Positions 45,040-56,700 of a stretch of 64,000 bases of DNA are shown piece after piece. How positions within the stretch are numbered: the first letter of the stretch is position 1; every line of letters starts with the position of its first letter. The notes under the pieces were generated by a model that did not search any database, was not told where the DNA came from, and saw only the letters and a list, made by a program, of their open reading frames with translations. Source of the DNA: Ampullaceana balthica (taxonomy: Eukaryota; Mollusca; Gastropoda; Lymnaeidae). Where the stretch lies: contig CALYLW010000556.1 in the NCBI GenBank assembly GCA_944989445.1, positions 6,731 to 70,730 on the forward strand, given 5' to 3'. Made by a program: the position numbers and the translations under genes.

Positions 45040-45560
45040 CAACTGTGACTAGACAGTGTGCAGACACTAGATAGACCAAGACTCTGAATGTAATTGATGC
45101 CTTTAAAATAAAACCATTGAATGTCTAAATCTGACTAATTGTTTGGTAAGCAATATGATGTATCTACAAATGTTTTTATCAAAATAATCTTGCTTAGCCC
45201 GATTGGTTCTTATAAATAAATTGTAAGATATAAATAAATTGTAAGATATAAATAAATATTTGGTTCCAAATAATAAATCTAATCCATGTGATTTACAACA
45301 AAACTTTCATCAATTTAAACTAATTAAAAACTGTTGCATTTTAATTTTCAGGATGTCTGTGAGAACATTTTCAGATAATTTATTAAAGAATTTTATATCA
45401 TCCTTAGAGAAACAAATAATGATTTACACAAAAATAAATAAATAAATAATTTGACATCATTGAGTGAGGGCAGAAGCATGTGAAGTCCTGAACCGTACTG
45501 AAAGTTAGACCAGTATCAACAGTATCAGTGGTAGTAACATACAAGCAAGTCATATGGTAT
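45040..45560. other. AT-rich non-coding DNA
   Basis: An 18-bp unit (TAAGATATAAATAAATTG-like) repeats two or three times at about 45205-45260. No gene supported. Confidence 0.4.
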
Positions 45561-45564
45561 CAAG

Positions 45565-45835
45565 TTGTTGGAATGGAACAATGGAACAGTTGGAATGGAA
45601 CAATGGAACAGTTGGAATGGAACAATGGAACTGTTGGAATGGAACAATGGAACAGTTGGAATGGAACAATGGAACAGTTGGAATGGAACAATGGAACAGT
45701 TGGAATGGAACAATGGAACAGTTGGAATGGAACAATGGAACTGTTGGAATGGAACAATGGAACTGTTGGAATGGAACAATGGAACTATTGTTGGAATGGA
45801 ACAAGGGAATTGTTGGAATGGAACAAGGAATACTG
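45565..45835. repeat. 22-bp minisatellite
   Basis: About 12 copies of GTTGGAATGGAACAATGGAA plus CA or CT, becoming degenerate at the right end. Confidence 0.95.
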
Positions 45836-45839
45836 GAAT

Positions 45840-46690
45840 GGATCATCAAGATAAATTGCACTTGGAATACTGTTTAACGTGTAAAGAACAACAAAAAATT
45901 TAAATAAAAAGTTGAACATTAAGTGACTTAGCATTAAATAAACGGATTAAATAGGACATCTACAATCCACAATGATATTGCATCATTAAATTATTTTAAA
46001 CAGGGACGTATGCACAACATTTTAGTTTATAAATAAATAGTGCAATATAATTATTTCAATATAATTATGCCACAATAAATGTGCAAAGCTTAGTCAAACT
46101 TAATATTGCTTTAAAACAATTAGGACTAGGACATGACATAGCATGATTATGAGGTTCAAATTGAATTACTCATTTACATAATAAGATATAATTTAAAATT
46201 TGAACATATTATATCAGCAATTCAAATTTTGATTTCAACAATTTACCCAGATTAAAAATATTAGCAATTTCAGTCATTATATCAAGTTGCCATATTCACC
46301 ACACAAAAATTGTCCCAGAGAGTGACCATAGGGTAAATAAATATATCATACAGGTGTATGAGTATGAGGTATTTAATTAACAAAAAAGCTGATTTTAAAA
46401 TAAATTAATGAATAATACATAAAATGACATATATAGATAATTCTAACATCTCATAATCTAATTACTGATTAGAATATCAGAAAGTGACAACAAGGACATA
46501 GGTAGATTTTTACTGTCCTCTTTGTGGCAGTTTGAACAAAATGTAAAACATTTTTGTTGCAATAATTCATTTCATGTTGCCTTGTCTCAAAATACTTAGT
46601 ATATAGCAAATAACAAGTTAAATATAATAATATAATATAATAATATAATATTCCTAATTTCAACATGATCCATGAATTTCAGTTTTCAGA
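45840..46690. other. AT-rich non-coding DNA
   Basis: No gene or repeat beyond a TAATATAATATAATA run at about 46623-46650. Confidence 0.4.
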
Positions 46691-46691
46691 A

Positions 46692-47512
46692 TGAGTTTGA
46701 CAGCTATTCACACACAAAACTTGAGTCTGTCTCCTTGCACACAATAATAAGCTATTCACACACAAAACTTGAGTCTGTCTCCTTGCACACAATAATAAGC
46801 TATTCACACACAAAACTTGAGTCTGTCTCCTTGCACACAATAATAAGCTATTCAGACACAAAACTTGAGTCTGTCTCCTTGCACACAATAATAAGCTATT
46901 CACACACAAAACTTGAGTCTGTCTCCTTGCACACAATAATAAGCTATTCAGACACAAAACTTGAGTCTGTCTCCTTGCACACAAAAATAAGCTATTCAGA
47001 CACAAAACTTGAGTCTGTCTCCTTGCACACAATAATAAGCTATTCACACACAAAACTTGAGTCTGTCTCCTTGCACACAATAATAAGCTATTAACACACA
47101 AAACTTGAGTCTGTCTCCTTGCACACAATAATAAGCTATTAACACACAAAACTTGAGTCTGTCTCCTTGCACACAATAATAAGCTATTCACACACAAAAC
47201 TTGAGTCTGTCTCCTTGCACACAATAATAAGCTATTAACACACAAAACTTGAGTCTGTCTCCTTGCACACAATAATAAGCTATTAACACACAAAACTTGA
47301 GTCTGTCTCCTTGCACACAATAATAAGCTATTAACACACAAAACTTGAGTCTGTCTCCTTGCACACAATAATAAGCTATTCACACACAAAACTTGAGTCT
47401 GTCTCCTTGCACACAATAATAAGCTATTCACACACAAAATTTGAGTCTGTCTTCTTGCACACAATAATAAGCTATTCAGACACAAAACTTGAGTCTGTCT
47501 CCTTGGACACAA
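46692..47512. repeat. 48-bp satellite, 17 copies
   Basis: Unit CACACAAAACTTGAGTCTGT, CTCCTTGCACACAATAATAA, GCTATT with TTC/TTA and CACA/GACA variants. The 298-codon minus-strand frame is a product of the 16-codon period. Confidence 0.96.
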
Positions 47513-47514
47513 TA

Positions 47515-48000
47515 ATATAAGTATCCAGGGAACAAGAATTAGTAAACCAACAAAATGTTTCATAATTGTTTGCATTTAAAAAGAAAATATCTTACAAATT
47601 ATTGGCAGCTTGTGTAACTTGAACTATGACCTTTGAACTAAAAAGCCATTTTCTCTTCTTTAAAGCTTTTATTACAGTTGCAGACTGACCACAAAATGCT
47701 ACAAACAATTTGTTTCAAATACTCAGAGACTTCTCTATAAAAATTCTAACAGAAATTAAATACAATGTAAACAAGGAAGAAATGTATTAATTATATAAAT
47801 TGTAGCTTATGTGCAGTGCACCATCCATGTCATTATTTGTTTTATTTAATTAAGATATGACTGTTTTAAATTGAATGCATATATCAATATGTGTGTTATT
47901 ATTATTTTTTTGTAAAGCTGGGTGAGCCAAAATGTTTACTTTGCTTTATAAGATCTCAAATTATTATTATTATTATTCTGAGTTTCTTTCAATTTTTTGG
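47515..48000. other. AT-rich non-coding DNA
   Basis: A (TTA)n run lies at about 47961-47977. No gene supported. Confidence 0.4.
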
Positions 48001-48004
48001 CCCT

Positions 48005-48235
48005 AAAACCAATCATAACCTTATAAGATTAAAACCAAAAATAACCTTAGAAGATTATAAACAAACATAACTTTATAAGATTAAAACCATCATAACCTTA
48101 TAAGATTAAAACCAAAAATAACCATATAAGATTATAACCATCATAACCTTATAAGATTAAACCTATCATAACCTTATAAGATTATAAGCATCATAACCTT
48201 TTAAGATTATAACCAAAACATTACCTTAAAAGAAC
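48005..48235. repeat. Repeat of about 25 bp, diverged
   Basis: Eight to nine units like AACCTTATAAGATTAAAACC with CAAAAAT or ATCAT linkers. Confidence 0.85.
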
Positions 48236-48481
48236 TCAACATTATATTTGGAATTCATTGTTGTTAAAAATAAATACAAAGAAATGAAATAAAGAAGAAT
48301 AAAATATTGTTAGTCTGGCAGTCATGCGGATTAACATAAATTAACATTATAATAAGTTTTGATTTTTGTTATCTAAGAGTTACATAAAACTAAATGGCAC
48401 TTTAAGCTAACAAGTCCCAAGCATTGAGACAATGGAATCATGTGATCTTTTCAATTATCAAGATAAATTAGTTGCTGGTTT

Positions 48482-49076
48482 ATGAGTTCAGACACTCAAG
48501 GTGGTTCATGAACTCAGACACTCAAGGTGGTTCATGAACTCAGACACTCAAGGTGGTTCATGAGCTCAGACACTCAAGGTGGTTCATGAGCTCAGACACT
48601 CAAGGTGGTTCATGAACTCAGACACTCAAGGTGGTTCATGAACTCAGACACTCAAGGTGGTTCATGAGCTCAGACACTCAAGGTGGTTTATGAGTTCAGA
48701 CACTCAAGGTGGTTTATGAGTTCAGACACTCAAGGTGGTTCATGAACTCAGACACTCAAGGTGGTTCATGAGCTCAGACACTCAAGGTGGTTCATGAGCT
48801 CAGACACTCAAGGTGGTTCATGAACTCAGACACTCAAGGTGGTTCATGAGCTCAGACACTCAAGGTGGTTTATGAGTTCAGACACTCAAGGTGGTTTATG
48901 AGTTCAGACACTCAAGGTGGTTCATGAACTCAGACACTCAAGGTGGTTCATGAGCTCAGACACTTAAGGTGGTTTATGAGCTCAGACACTTAAGGTGGTT
49001 TATGAGCTCAGACACTCAAGGTGGTTCATGAGCTCAGACACTCAAGGGGGTTTATGAGCTCAGACACTCAAGGTGG
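48482..49076. repeat. 26-bp satellite, about 23 copies
   Basis: Unit CTCAGACACTCAAGGTGGTT plus CATGAG. CATGAACTC, CATGAGCTC and TATGAGTTC variants recur in an order suggesting duplicated blocks of several units. Confidence 0.95.
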
Positions 49077-49395
49077 TTATGGAACATACTGTGGGTAGGG
49101 AACATACTGTGGGTAGGGAAGATACTGTGGGTAGGGAACATAAGGCATGAAGGGAACGTAGGGCATGTAGGTTCATAAGGCAAGAAAGGAACATACAGCG
49201 TGTAGGTAACATAGGCAGATAGGGAACCTGGGGCACATAGGGCATGTAAGGGAACATAAGACACTTAGGGTATGTAGGGAACATAAGGCACTTAGGGTAT
49301 GTAGGGAACATAAGGCACTTAGGGTATGTAAGGGAACATAAGGCACTTAGGGCATGTAGGGAACATAAGGCACTTAGGGTATGTAGGGAACATCT
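49077..49395. repeat. 18- and 27-bp repeats
   Basis: GTAGGGAACATACTGTGG units change into GTAGGGAACATAAGGCACTT plus AGGGTAT units. It abuts the preceding 26-bp array directly. Confidence 0.88.
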
Positions 49396-50046
49396 TATTT
49401 CTTTTTTTCAAGACAAATTAACTAAATGGTAAGGAAATACTAAATGTTGCCAAATATTACTCACAGGTGTGGTATATTTATTTAATGAACATATTGAGTG
49501 TCTGATTATGAGCTCAAACGTCATCTACCAGGTAGCTGCAGCAACTGTATGGCAGCATTTGATTATGATAAAATAACATATTTACACTTTAGTATCAAAA
49601 GCACATCGTAAAACAACAGGTCAAGTTAGCACTTGGCACTATGTAAATATCATAATCTTAAAACAACAAGAAATAAACAATAAAATATCTTTGGAAAATT
49701 CTATGAAAGAATTGCTAGTTGAAAGCCTCATTACCAACAGTAGAACAATTGAATATTATGCATAATACTGAGTCAGAGTACACATAAACAGCAACACAGA
49801 GAGGTACATTTCAATAAGGTCCCTGATATGCAGTAATTCAATACTGAGCATTTTTGTTTGTCTTTCTAAAATATTGAAGGAAAAAAATCTTTTAGTCTCA
49901 ATCACATGGTAGTTTATAAATAGATTTTCATGTCTTGACACACATAAATAAGTATATGAACTTGGAAAATATTGAGTCTTTGGAAAATAATTTCAAAATA
50001 ATAAGCTGATTATCAATCAAGTAATGTATTAGACTTATTCAGACGT
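49396..50046. other. AT-rich non-coding DNA
   Basis: No gene or repeat supported. Confidence 0.4.
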
Positions 50047-50320
50047 CGTCCCCAAGTCAGAGAGCTTGGTATACAATCAATGGCATTGCTATAGTCCCCA
50101 AGTCAGAGAGCTTGGTATACAATCAATGGCATTGCTATAGTCCCCAAGTCAGAGAGCTTGGTATACAATCAATGGCATTGCTATAGTCCCCAAGTCAGAG
50201 AGCTTGGTATACAATCAATGGCATTGCTATAGTCCCCAAGTCAGAGAGCTTGGTATACAATCAATGGCATTGCTATAGTCCCCAAGTCAGAGAGCTTGGT
50301 ATACAATCAATGGCATTGCT
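50047..50320. repeat. 46-bp minisatellite, six copies
   Basis: Essentially identical units (AGTCCCCAAGTCAGAGAGCT, TGGTATACAATCAATGGCAT, TGCTAT). Confidence 0.95.
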
Positions 50321-50424
50321 TGATGGCAATAAGAACTTAAGTTTTTGAGCCCCCTTTCGCCCCCCCCCTTTTAAAACAAAACTTGAGTAGGAGCAGGGCT
50401 TTATTTTTATCTTTCAGGTGGTGC

Positions 50425-50765
50425 CCCAGTTTAACTGACCAGTCAGTCATGGACCAGTTTAACTGTCCAGTCATGGACCAGTTTAACTGACGAGTCAGTC
50501 ATGGACCAGTTTAACTGACGAGTCAGTCATGGACCAGTTTAACTGACGAGTCAGTCATGGACCAGTTTAACTGACCAGTCAGTCATGGACCAGTTTAACT
50601 GACCAGTCAGTCATGGACCAGTTTAACTGACGAGTCAGTCATGGACCAGTTTAACTGACCAGTCAGTCATGGACCAGTTTAACTGACCAGTCAGTCATGG
50701 ACCAGTTTAACTGACCAGTCAGTCATGGACCAGTTTAACTGACCAGTCAGTCATGGACCAGTTTA
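50425..50765. repeat. 28-bp minisatellite
   Basis: About 12 units of CAGTCAGTCATGGACCAGTT plus TAACTGAC, with GACCAG/GACGAG variants. Confidence 0.95.
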
Positions 50766-50904
50766 ACACCTTGGGAGTTTGACTATAATTACAGTCACTA
50801 AGCCATTGGTCCCTGATCCATGAAAACAGGTTAACAAATTTCAGAGTGATTTCAATGGTTCGCTTATTAGTAACTAAACTCTCTTTAGATGGATAATGTT
50901 GAAA

Positions 50905-51005
50905 TCATTTTGACATATAATATAATCATAATCATTTTGACATATAATATAATCATAATCATTTTGACATATGATATAATCATAATCATTTTGACACATG
51001 ATGTA
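50905..51005. repeat. 27-bp repeat, about four copies
   Basis: Unit AATCATTTTGACATATAATA plus TAATCAT. Confidence 0.88.
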
Positions 51006-51137
51006 ATCCTAATCTTTTTCTCACAGAGTATAATCAGTCTGTTGGACTCACCCGTGTCTAAAAATAAACTTTTCGGCTCTTGAGCTAGGAGCAATATATA
51101 TTTTTAAATACTAGATTAACAACGTGATCATATCAAA

Positions 51138-51250
51138 GGCAATCAGTGTAGCAATCAAAGGCAATCAGTGTAGCAATCAAAGGCAATCAGTGTAGCAATC
51201 AAAGGCAATCAGTGTAGCAATCAAAGGCAATCAGTGTAGCAATCAACGGC
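51138..51250. repeat. 22-bp repeat next to the zinc-finger stop codon
   Basis: About five copies of GCAATCAAAGGCAATCAGTG plus TA. It ends 15 bases beyond the stop codon of the minus-strand zinc-finger gene, so it probably lies in its 3' UTR. Confidence 0.92.
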
Positions 51251-51265
51251 AATATGTTTAGTAGG

Positions 51266-53742
51266 TTAGGACATGCTGCCATTGGTGGGACTGGACCGTT
51301 GACTGTGCTGACTTCCACTGACGGTGTCTAAAGACTGACCAAAGTCCAAGGTGCCAGGTGTGCCGCCAGACTGTTCCCCTGTGGTGTGCTCCACTGTGTG
51401 GCTCATCATGTGCTTGTTGAGCTCGTACTTCCTCACAAATTCCTTGCCACAAACCTGACAGCCGTGTGGCCGCGTGCCCGCGTGTATGCTCTGCGTGTGC
51501 CTCTTGAGGTGGTCACTGCGGCTGAACCTCTTGCCGCACACCCAGCAAGGGTAGGGCTTAAGCCCCGAGTGCGTGGCAAGATGGCGCTTCAAGTGGATGT
51601 TCTTAGCAAAAGTCTGACCGCAGCTGGAGCACGTGTAGGGCTTCTCTACGCCGTTAGGGCACACGTGCACCTTGAGGTCAGGTGCCCTAGAAAAGTTCTG
51701 GTGACACAGGGTGCACTGGTACAGGCGCGCCGAGGGGGAGTGCGTGCGCATGTGTGTGAAGAGTGCTGCCTGGTAGGAGAAGACTCTGCTGCAGACAGTG
51801 CACGGGAAGCCTTGCTTGGAAGAGACTTTTCTCTTGGGAGGATGGGACTGGTGCGCAGAACTGACCCCCATACTGTTGTGGTCAGTGGCTTGGGCCGACC
51901 TGGAGTGATCTGAGGCTAAGTTTAAAGGGTAGTGGGAGGAGGGGGGGTAACTGAGGTAGGGCGGATACATCAACTCACTGGGGAAATCCACAGTCCTGGG
52001 CTGTGACTGGGCATCAGGGCAGAGGAGTCCATAGCGCCCCCTGTCCTGGATGTTGCCAGCCGCTGCGGCAGCCATGATGTGGGCGTAGTTGTAGTATTGC
52101 GACAGGTCCTGGCTCAGCGGTACAAAAGGAGTGTTGGTACTGGAATGGTTGACTGAAAACTTGGCACTTTTACAACCTGCTGAGTATTTCTGAGAGCTTT
52201 TGCTCATGTCAAGTGGCGTGTCTTCTTCACAGACACTTTCAATACTGATGCCTTGATCCTTCTCTGTCTCCTGGTTATCATTCAATTTAAGCGGCTTCAC
52301 TTCAAGGCTATTAGATATCACCTGATCGGATTTCTGTTCTAAGCTTGTTTTTGGACACATACTCCCTTTGGTGTGGTACACCATACACATGTGACAGAGT
52401 ACTGCCCCTTGTTCCAAGCACCATTTGGTGAACTCGCTGTAGTAGTTATACTGGCGTAAAAGTTGTTTCATCATTTCTGGGTTGAACTCCTCGACAGAGT
52501 CTTTTAGTCCTCCATTTGAAACCCAGGCTTCGGGTTTGTCCAGGGTCTGCAAATCCCGTGATTCCAGACCGATGCTGTCTTGGGCGTTCATTATTTTATT
52601 TGAGCCATGTTGCCTTGTATCGACGGTGCCGATTGGTTCAAATCTCACAGAGTCTTCGTCATGCTTCTTGGAGTTGTGATGACCTCCCTTCTCATGTTCC
52701 ATGCCGTGAATGTGCTTCCAGTGTTTGGCCAGGTGTTTTCTCTCATCAAAATGTTGGTTGCAGATTTGACATTTCAGATTTCCCAGAAGTGATTTTCCGT
52801 TTTGATTTTGATCGTTAAGGATTTGATTGGTCAGCAAGGTTTTAGGAGCAACTGAAAGAGAATACTGATCTTGGGTAGACATGAAGCTTTGACTCTTGCC
52901 CGCTGTGACAGCTCCGATAACTGGTCCTTCATCTATACCATCATTGACCACATCTATTTCATCACCGGTGCCGTCATCATTAAGAACAGCGGATATGTCA
53001 CAAATGTCGTTGTTGTTGGTGTCGTTGAGAAGTGAACCCTGTGGAGGGCTCTCAGTGACCTTTAGTGAACCAGAGTCTTCAAGAAAAATTTCATCACCTG
53101 ACGAGATTTGATCATCTTCACTGGAGAGTTCCCCAGCAGAATTACGCACATTTGGCCACACGTTTACATCACTCGAACTTTCCCCAGACTTTCCTGCACC
53201 TAACCCGTCATTGTTTATCACTGCACAGTTCTGATTCCTAGTCAAACTAAATTCACATCTATCACTATTCTCAATGAGTTTATCAACGCCTGCCAGCGAG
53301 GAGTTACTCTCAATGTGTGATTTCATTTTTCTCTCTCTGCTCCTTAAAATTTTGCGGGGTTTTCTTCCCTTATGGTCAGGTAACTCTTTGAGGACTGGCC
53401 AAAGCGGGAGCCGTTCAGCATTCGAAGAGATCGGGCTGGGATCGTCAACAACTTCTCCGGGCAAAGCTTGTTTGGGACCAATCAAATCCATCCTAGCCAT
53501 CAAGGTGGGTGTTACCTGAGGTGATATGCCAGACATTTTCTCATCAGTAGAAACATCACACACCTTTTGATGTGCTGCTTCTATGCACACCTGCTGATGG
53601 TCTGTCAGCTGGGACTGGCAGTCAAATTCATCCCCGCAGGAAATGCAGATATGGAATGGAACCCCATTGGGGTCATTGGGATCTTGGTGATTTGATCCAT
53701 GGAGCTGGGGATCCATGTATGTCTTGGGTCCACTTGTGATGC
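51266..53742 (-). CDS. Zinc-finger gene, 3' coding exon
   Basis: Encodes 824 residues including all recognisable fingers. Starts after acceptor AG at 53744-53743; stop TAA at 51268-51266. The 14 codons upstream of the acceptor (to 53785) are open but intronic. There are no frameshifts in 2.5 kb. Confidence 0.85.
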
Positions 53743-56700
53743 CTGAAATTAAAAGAGAATGTTGTGAATTAGGACAACATGACATTTCTGAAATTTAACA
53801 CAAAACTCATTTATATTTGCGGTTTAGTTCTTATCACTAGGGCTGTCAATATAGTTTAGAAAAGCTGCCCGGTTACCTGTTCAAAATTTGAAAGGGTACC
53901 CGGGTTACCCGTTCGAAATGCCTCACAATTTTCGCCGTCATGCCTGCTATTAGCCTTATACTTCTTTGTTTATTATGGAAATATGTAAATGTAAATTTAG
54001 ATATAATGAATCAGCGATGTAAACATGATGACATTAAAATACTACTATAGTGCAGTGGTGTAAAAGCAATGAGTAGAGAGGAGCCAAAGTGAATTATTTG
54101 CTAAACAAAGTCTTTTATAGGTAAAGGGCGGTAATTGTACGATGTCATGGCGGGTTAGTTCATAGCTGACAATTGTTGTAATTAACCAAACTTTCCGGGA
54201 CTTGCCCAACAATTATTTTTGTTATTATATTAAAGTCATTCAACAATTGAAATACAATGTAATTTTTTTTTAAACCTAAGAATATAGCAGGTGTTTTTTG
54301 TTTTAAAGTTTGTTGGAATAGGAGTGGGGAAAGGAGTGAGTCTGTGTTGGGTGGGGGGGAGGTTAGATAAACAACATTGGCTCGTCTCAATCGGTAACAA
54401 AGATGTGCAGCACATCTCAAAGCCAAAGACAAGGTCATTTCTGATATTTCCTACCCTTCCTAGTTATCAGCGTTGTTTTCTATTTTCCTTACTTGAACAA
54501 TTCAAAGGACCAAAACCTTTTTGTTTTAAATGATTTTTGTTACATGTTCCAAGAAAAAATTTTTTTTTCAAAATACACTGTAAGTTGTCGGGACCGTGTT
54601 TTATTTCCGCTTGACAACAGTTATTTCTTTTAAAGCGTTTTCATGTTAAACATATTTGACAATATATTTTTTAAACGAAAAGTTTTAATTTGATAAATTA
54701 TTATGTGAACACAGAAGAGCCGCAGTTCGACCGCCGTTGGTATAGACATTGCAGTAACATTTTCACGGGTACCCGGGCTCAATTTTACTACCCTGGTAAT
54801 TGCTCGGCAAAGGGTACCCGGGTTCCCGTTGACAGGCCTACTTATCACCATTAAAAATATTTAAACTTTTTTGTAGAATAAAAACCAATAATGGGAAAAC
54901 TCAATAAAATTTTTTATTGAACTTTTTCTTGTCATAGAAAAATCCAATCTGACGGCTAATACTCCATATGGCATATTGTTTTACTACTATTAACGGCTAA
55001 TACTCGGTATGAGATATTTCATATTATTTGACTACTAACAGCTAATACTCTCTATGGCATACCATATTTTATATTATTTGATCAGTGACGGCTAGTTGTC
55101 TGTATGGGATTTAAAAAAAAATAATATTTCATTCTGAATCATTTAAAAGAGTTTTAAAAATGTCTTGTCAAGTTTCAGTGAAAATACATTTGCAAGAGAA
55201 ACAAAGTTCTATGTGACCTTTAGGTCAAAACTTGATGTTACATAGGCCTGGATAGAATTAGAAACTTGATCTGTACTTCCAATAAAATTTCATGTTATGT
55301 AGGCCTGTATAGAATTAGAAACTTGATCTGTACTTCCTACAAAATTTGATGTTATGTAGGCCTGTATAGAATTAGAAACTTGATCTGTACTTCCTACAAA
55401 ATTTCATGTTATGTAGGCCTGTATAGAATAAGAAACTTGATCTGTAATTCTTAAAAAATTTGATGTTATGTAGGCCTGTATAGAATTAGAAACTTGATCT
55501 GTACTTCCTACAAAATTTGATGTTATGTAGGCCTGTATAGAATAAGAAACTTGATCTGTACTTCCAATAAAATTTGATGTTATGTAGGCCTGTATAGAAT
55601 TAGAAAATTGATCTGTACTTCCAACCAAAATTTGATGTTATGTAGGCCTGTATAGAATTAGAAACTTGGTCTGTACTTCCAATAAAATTTGATGTTATGT
55701 AGGCCTGTATAGAATTAGAAACTTGGTCTGTACTTCCAATAAAATTTGATGTTATGTAGGCCGGTATAGATTTAGAAACTTGATCTGTACGTCCTACAAA
55801 ATTTGACGTTATGTAGGCCTGTATAGAATTAGAAACTTGATCTGTACTTCCTACAAAATTTGATGTTATGTAGGCCTGTATAGAATTAGAAACTTGTTCT
55901 GTATTTCCTACAAAATTTGATGTTATGTAGGCCTGTATAGAATTAGAAACTTGATCTGTACTTCCTACAAAATTTGATGCTATGTAGGCATGTATAGAAT
56001 TAGAAACTTGATCTGTACTTCCAATAAAATTTGATGCTATGTAGGCCTGTATAGAATTAGAAACTTGATCTGTACTTCCAACAAAATTTGATGTTATGTA
56101 GGGCTGTATAGAATTAGAAACTTGATCTGTACTTCCAACAAAATTTGATGTTATGTAGGCCTGTATAAAATTAGAAACTTGATCTGTACTTCCAACAAAA
56201 TTTGATGTTATGTAGGCCTGTATAGAATTAGAAACTTGATCTGTACTTCCTACAAAATTTGATGTTTTGTAGGCCTGTATAGAATTAGAAACTTGATCTG
56301 TACTTCCAACAAAATTTGATGTTATGTAGGCCTGTATAGAATTAGAAACTTGATCTGTACTTCCTACAAAATTTGATGTTTTGTAGGCCTGTATAGAATT
56401 AGAAACTTGATCTGTACTTCCTACAAAATTTGATTTTATGTAGGCCTGCATAGAATTAGAAACTTGATCTGTACTTCCAACAAAATTTGATGTTATGTAG
56501 GCCTGTATAGAATTAGAAACTTGATCTGTACTTCCTACAAAATTTGATGTTTTGTAGGCCTGTATAGAATTAGAAACTTGATCTGTACTTCCTACAAAAT
56601 TTGATTTTATGTAGGCCTGCATAGAATTAGAAACTTGATCTGTACTTCCTACAAAATTTGATGTTATGTAGGCCTGTATAGAATTAGAAACTTGATTTGT

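Noticed and set aside
46679..47575. 298-codon minus-strand frame with repeated LLLCARRQTQVLCVNS
   Set aside because: Product of the 48-bp period. No signal, acceptor or unique domain. Cysteine/arginine richness is a property of the repeat.
50047..50320. Regular repeats considered as a CRISPR array (also the 31-bp array at 41132-42066 and the 43-bp arrays)
   Set aside because: Units abut with no unique spacers, there are no cas genes, and the context is a eukaryotic genome.
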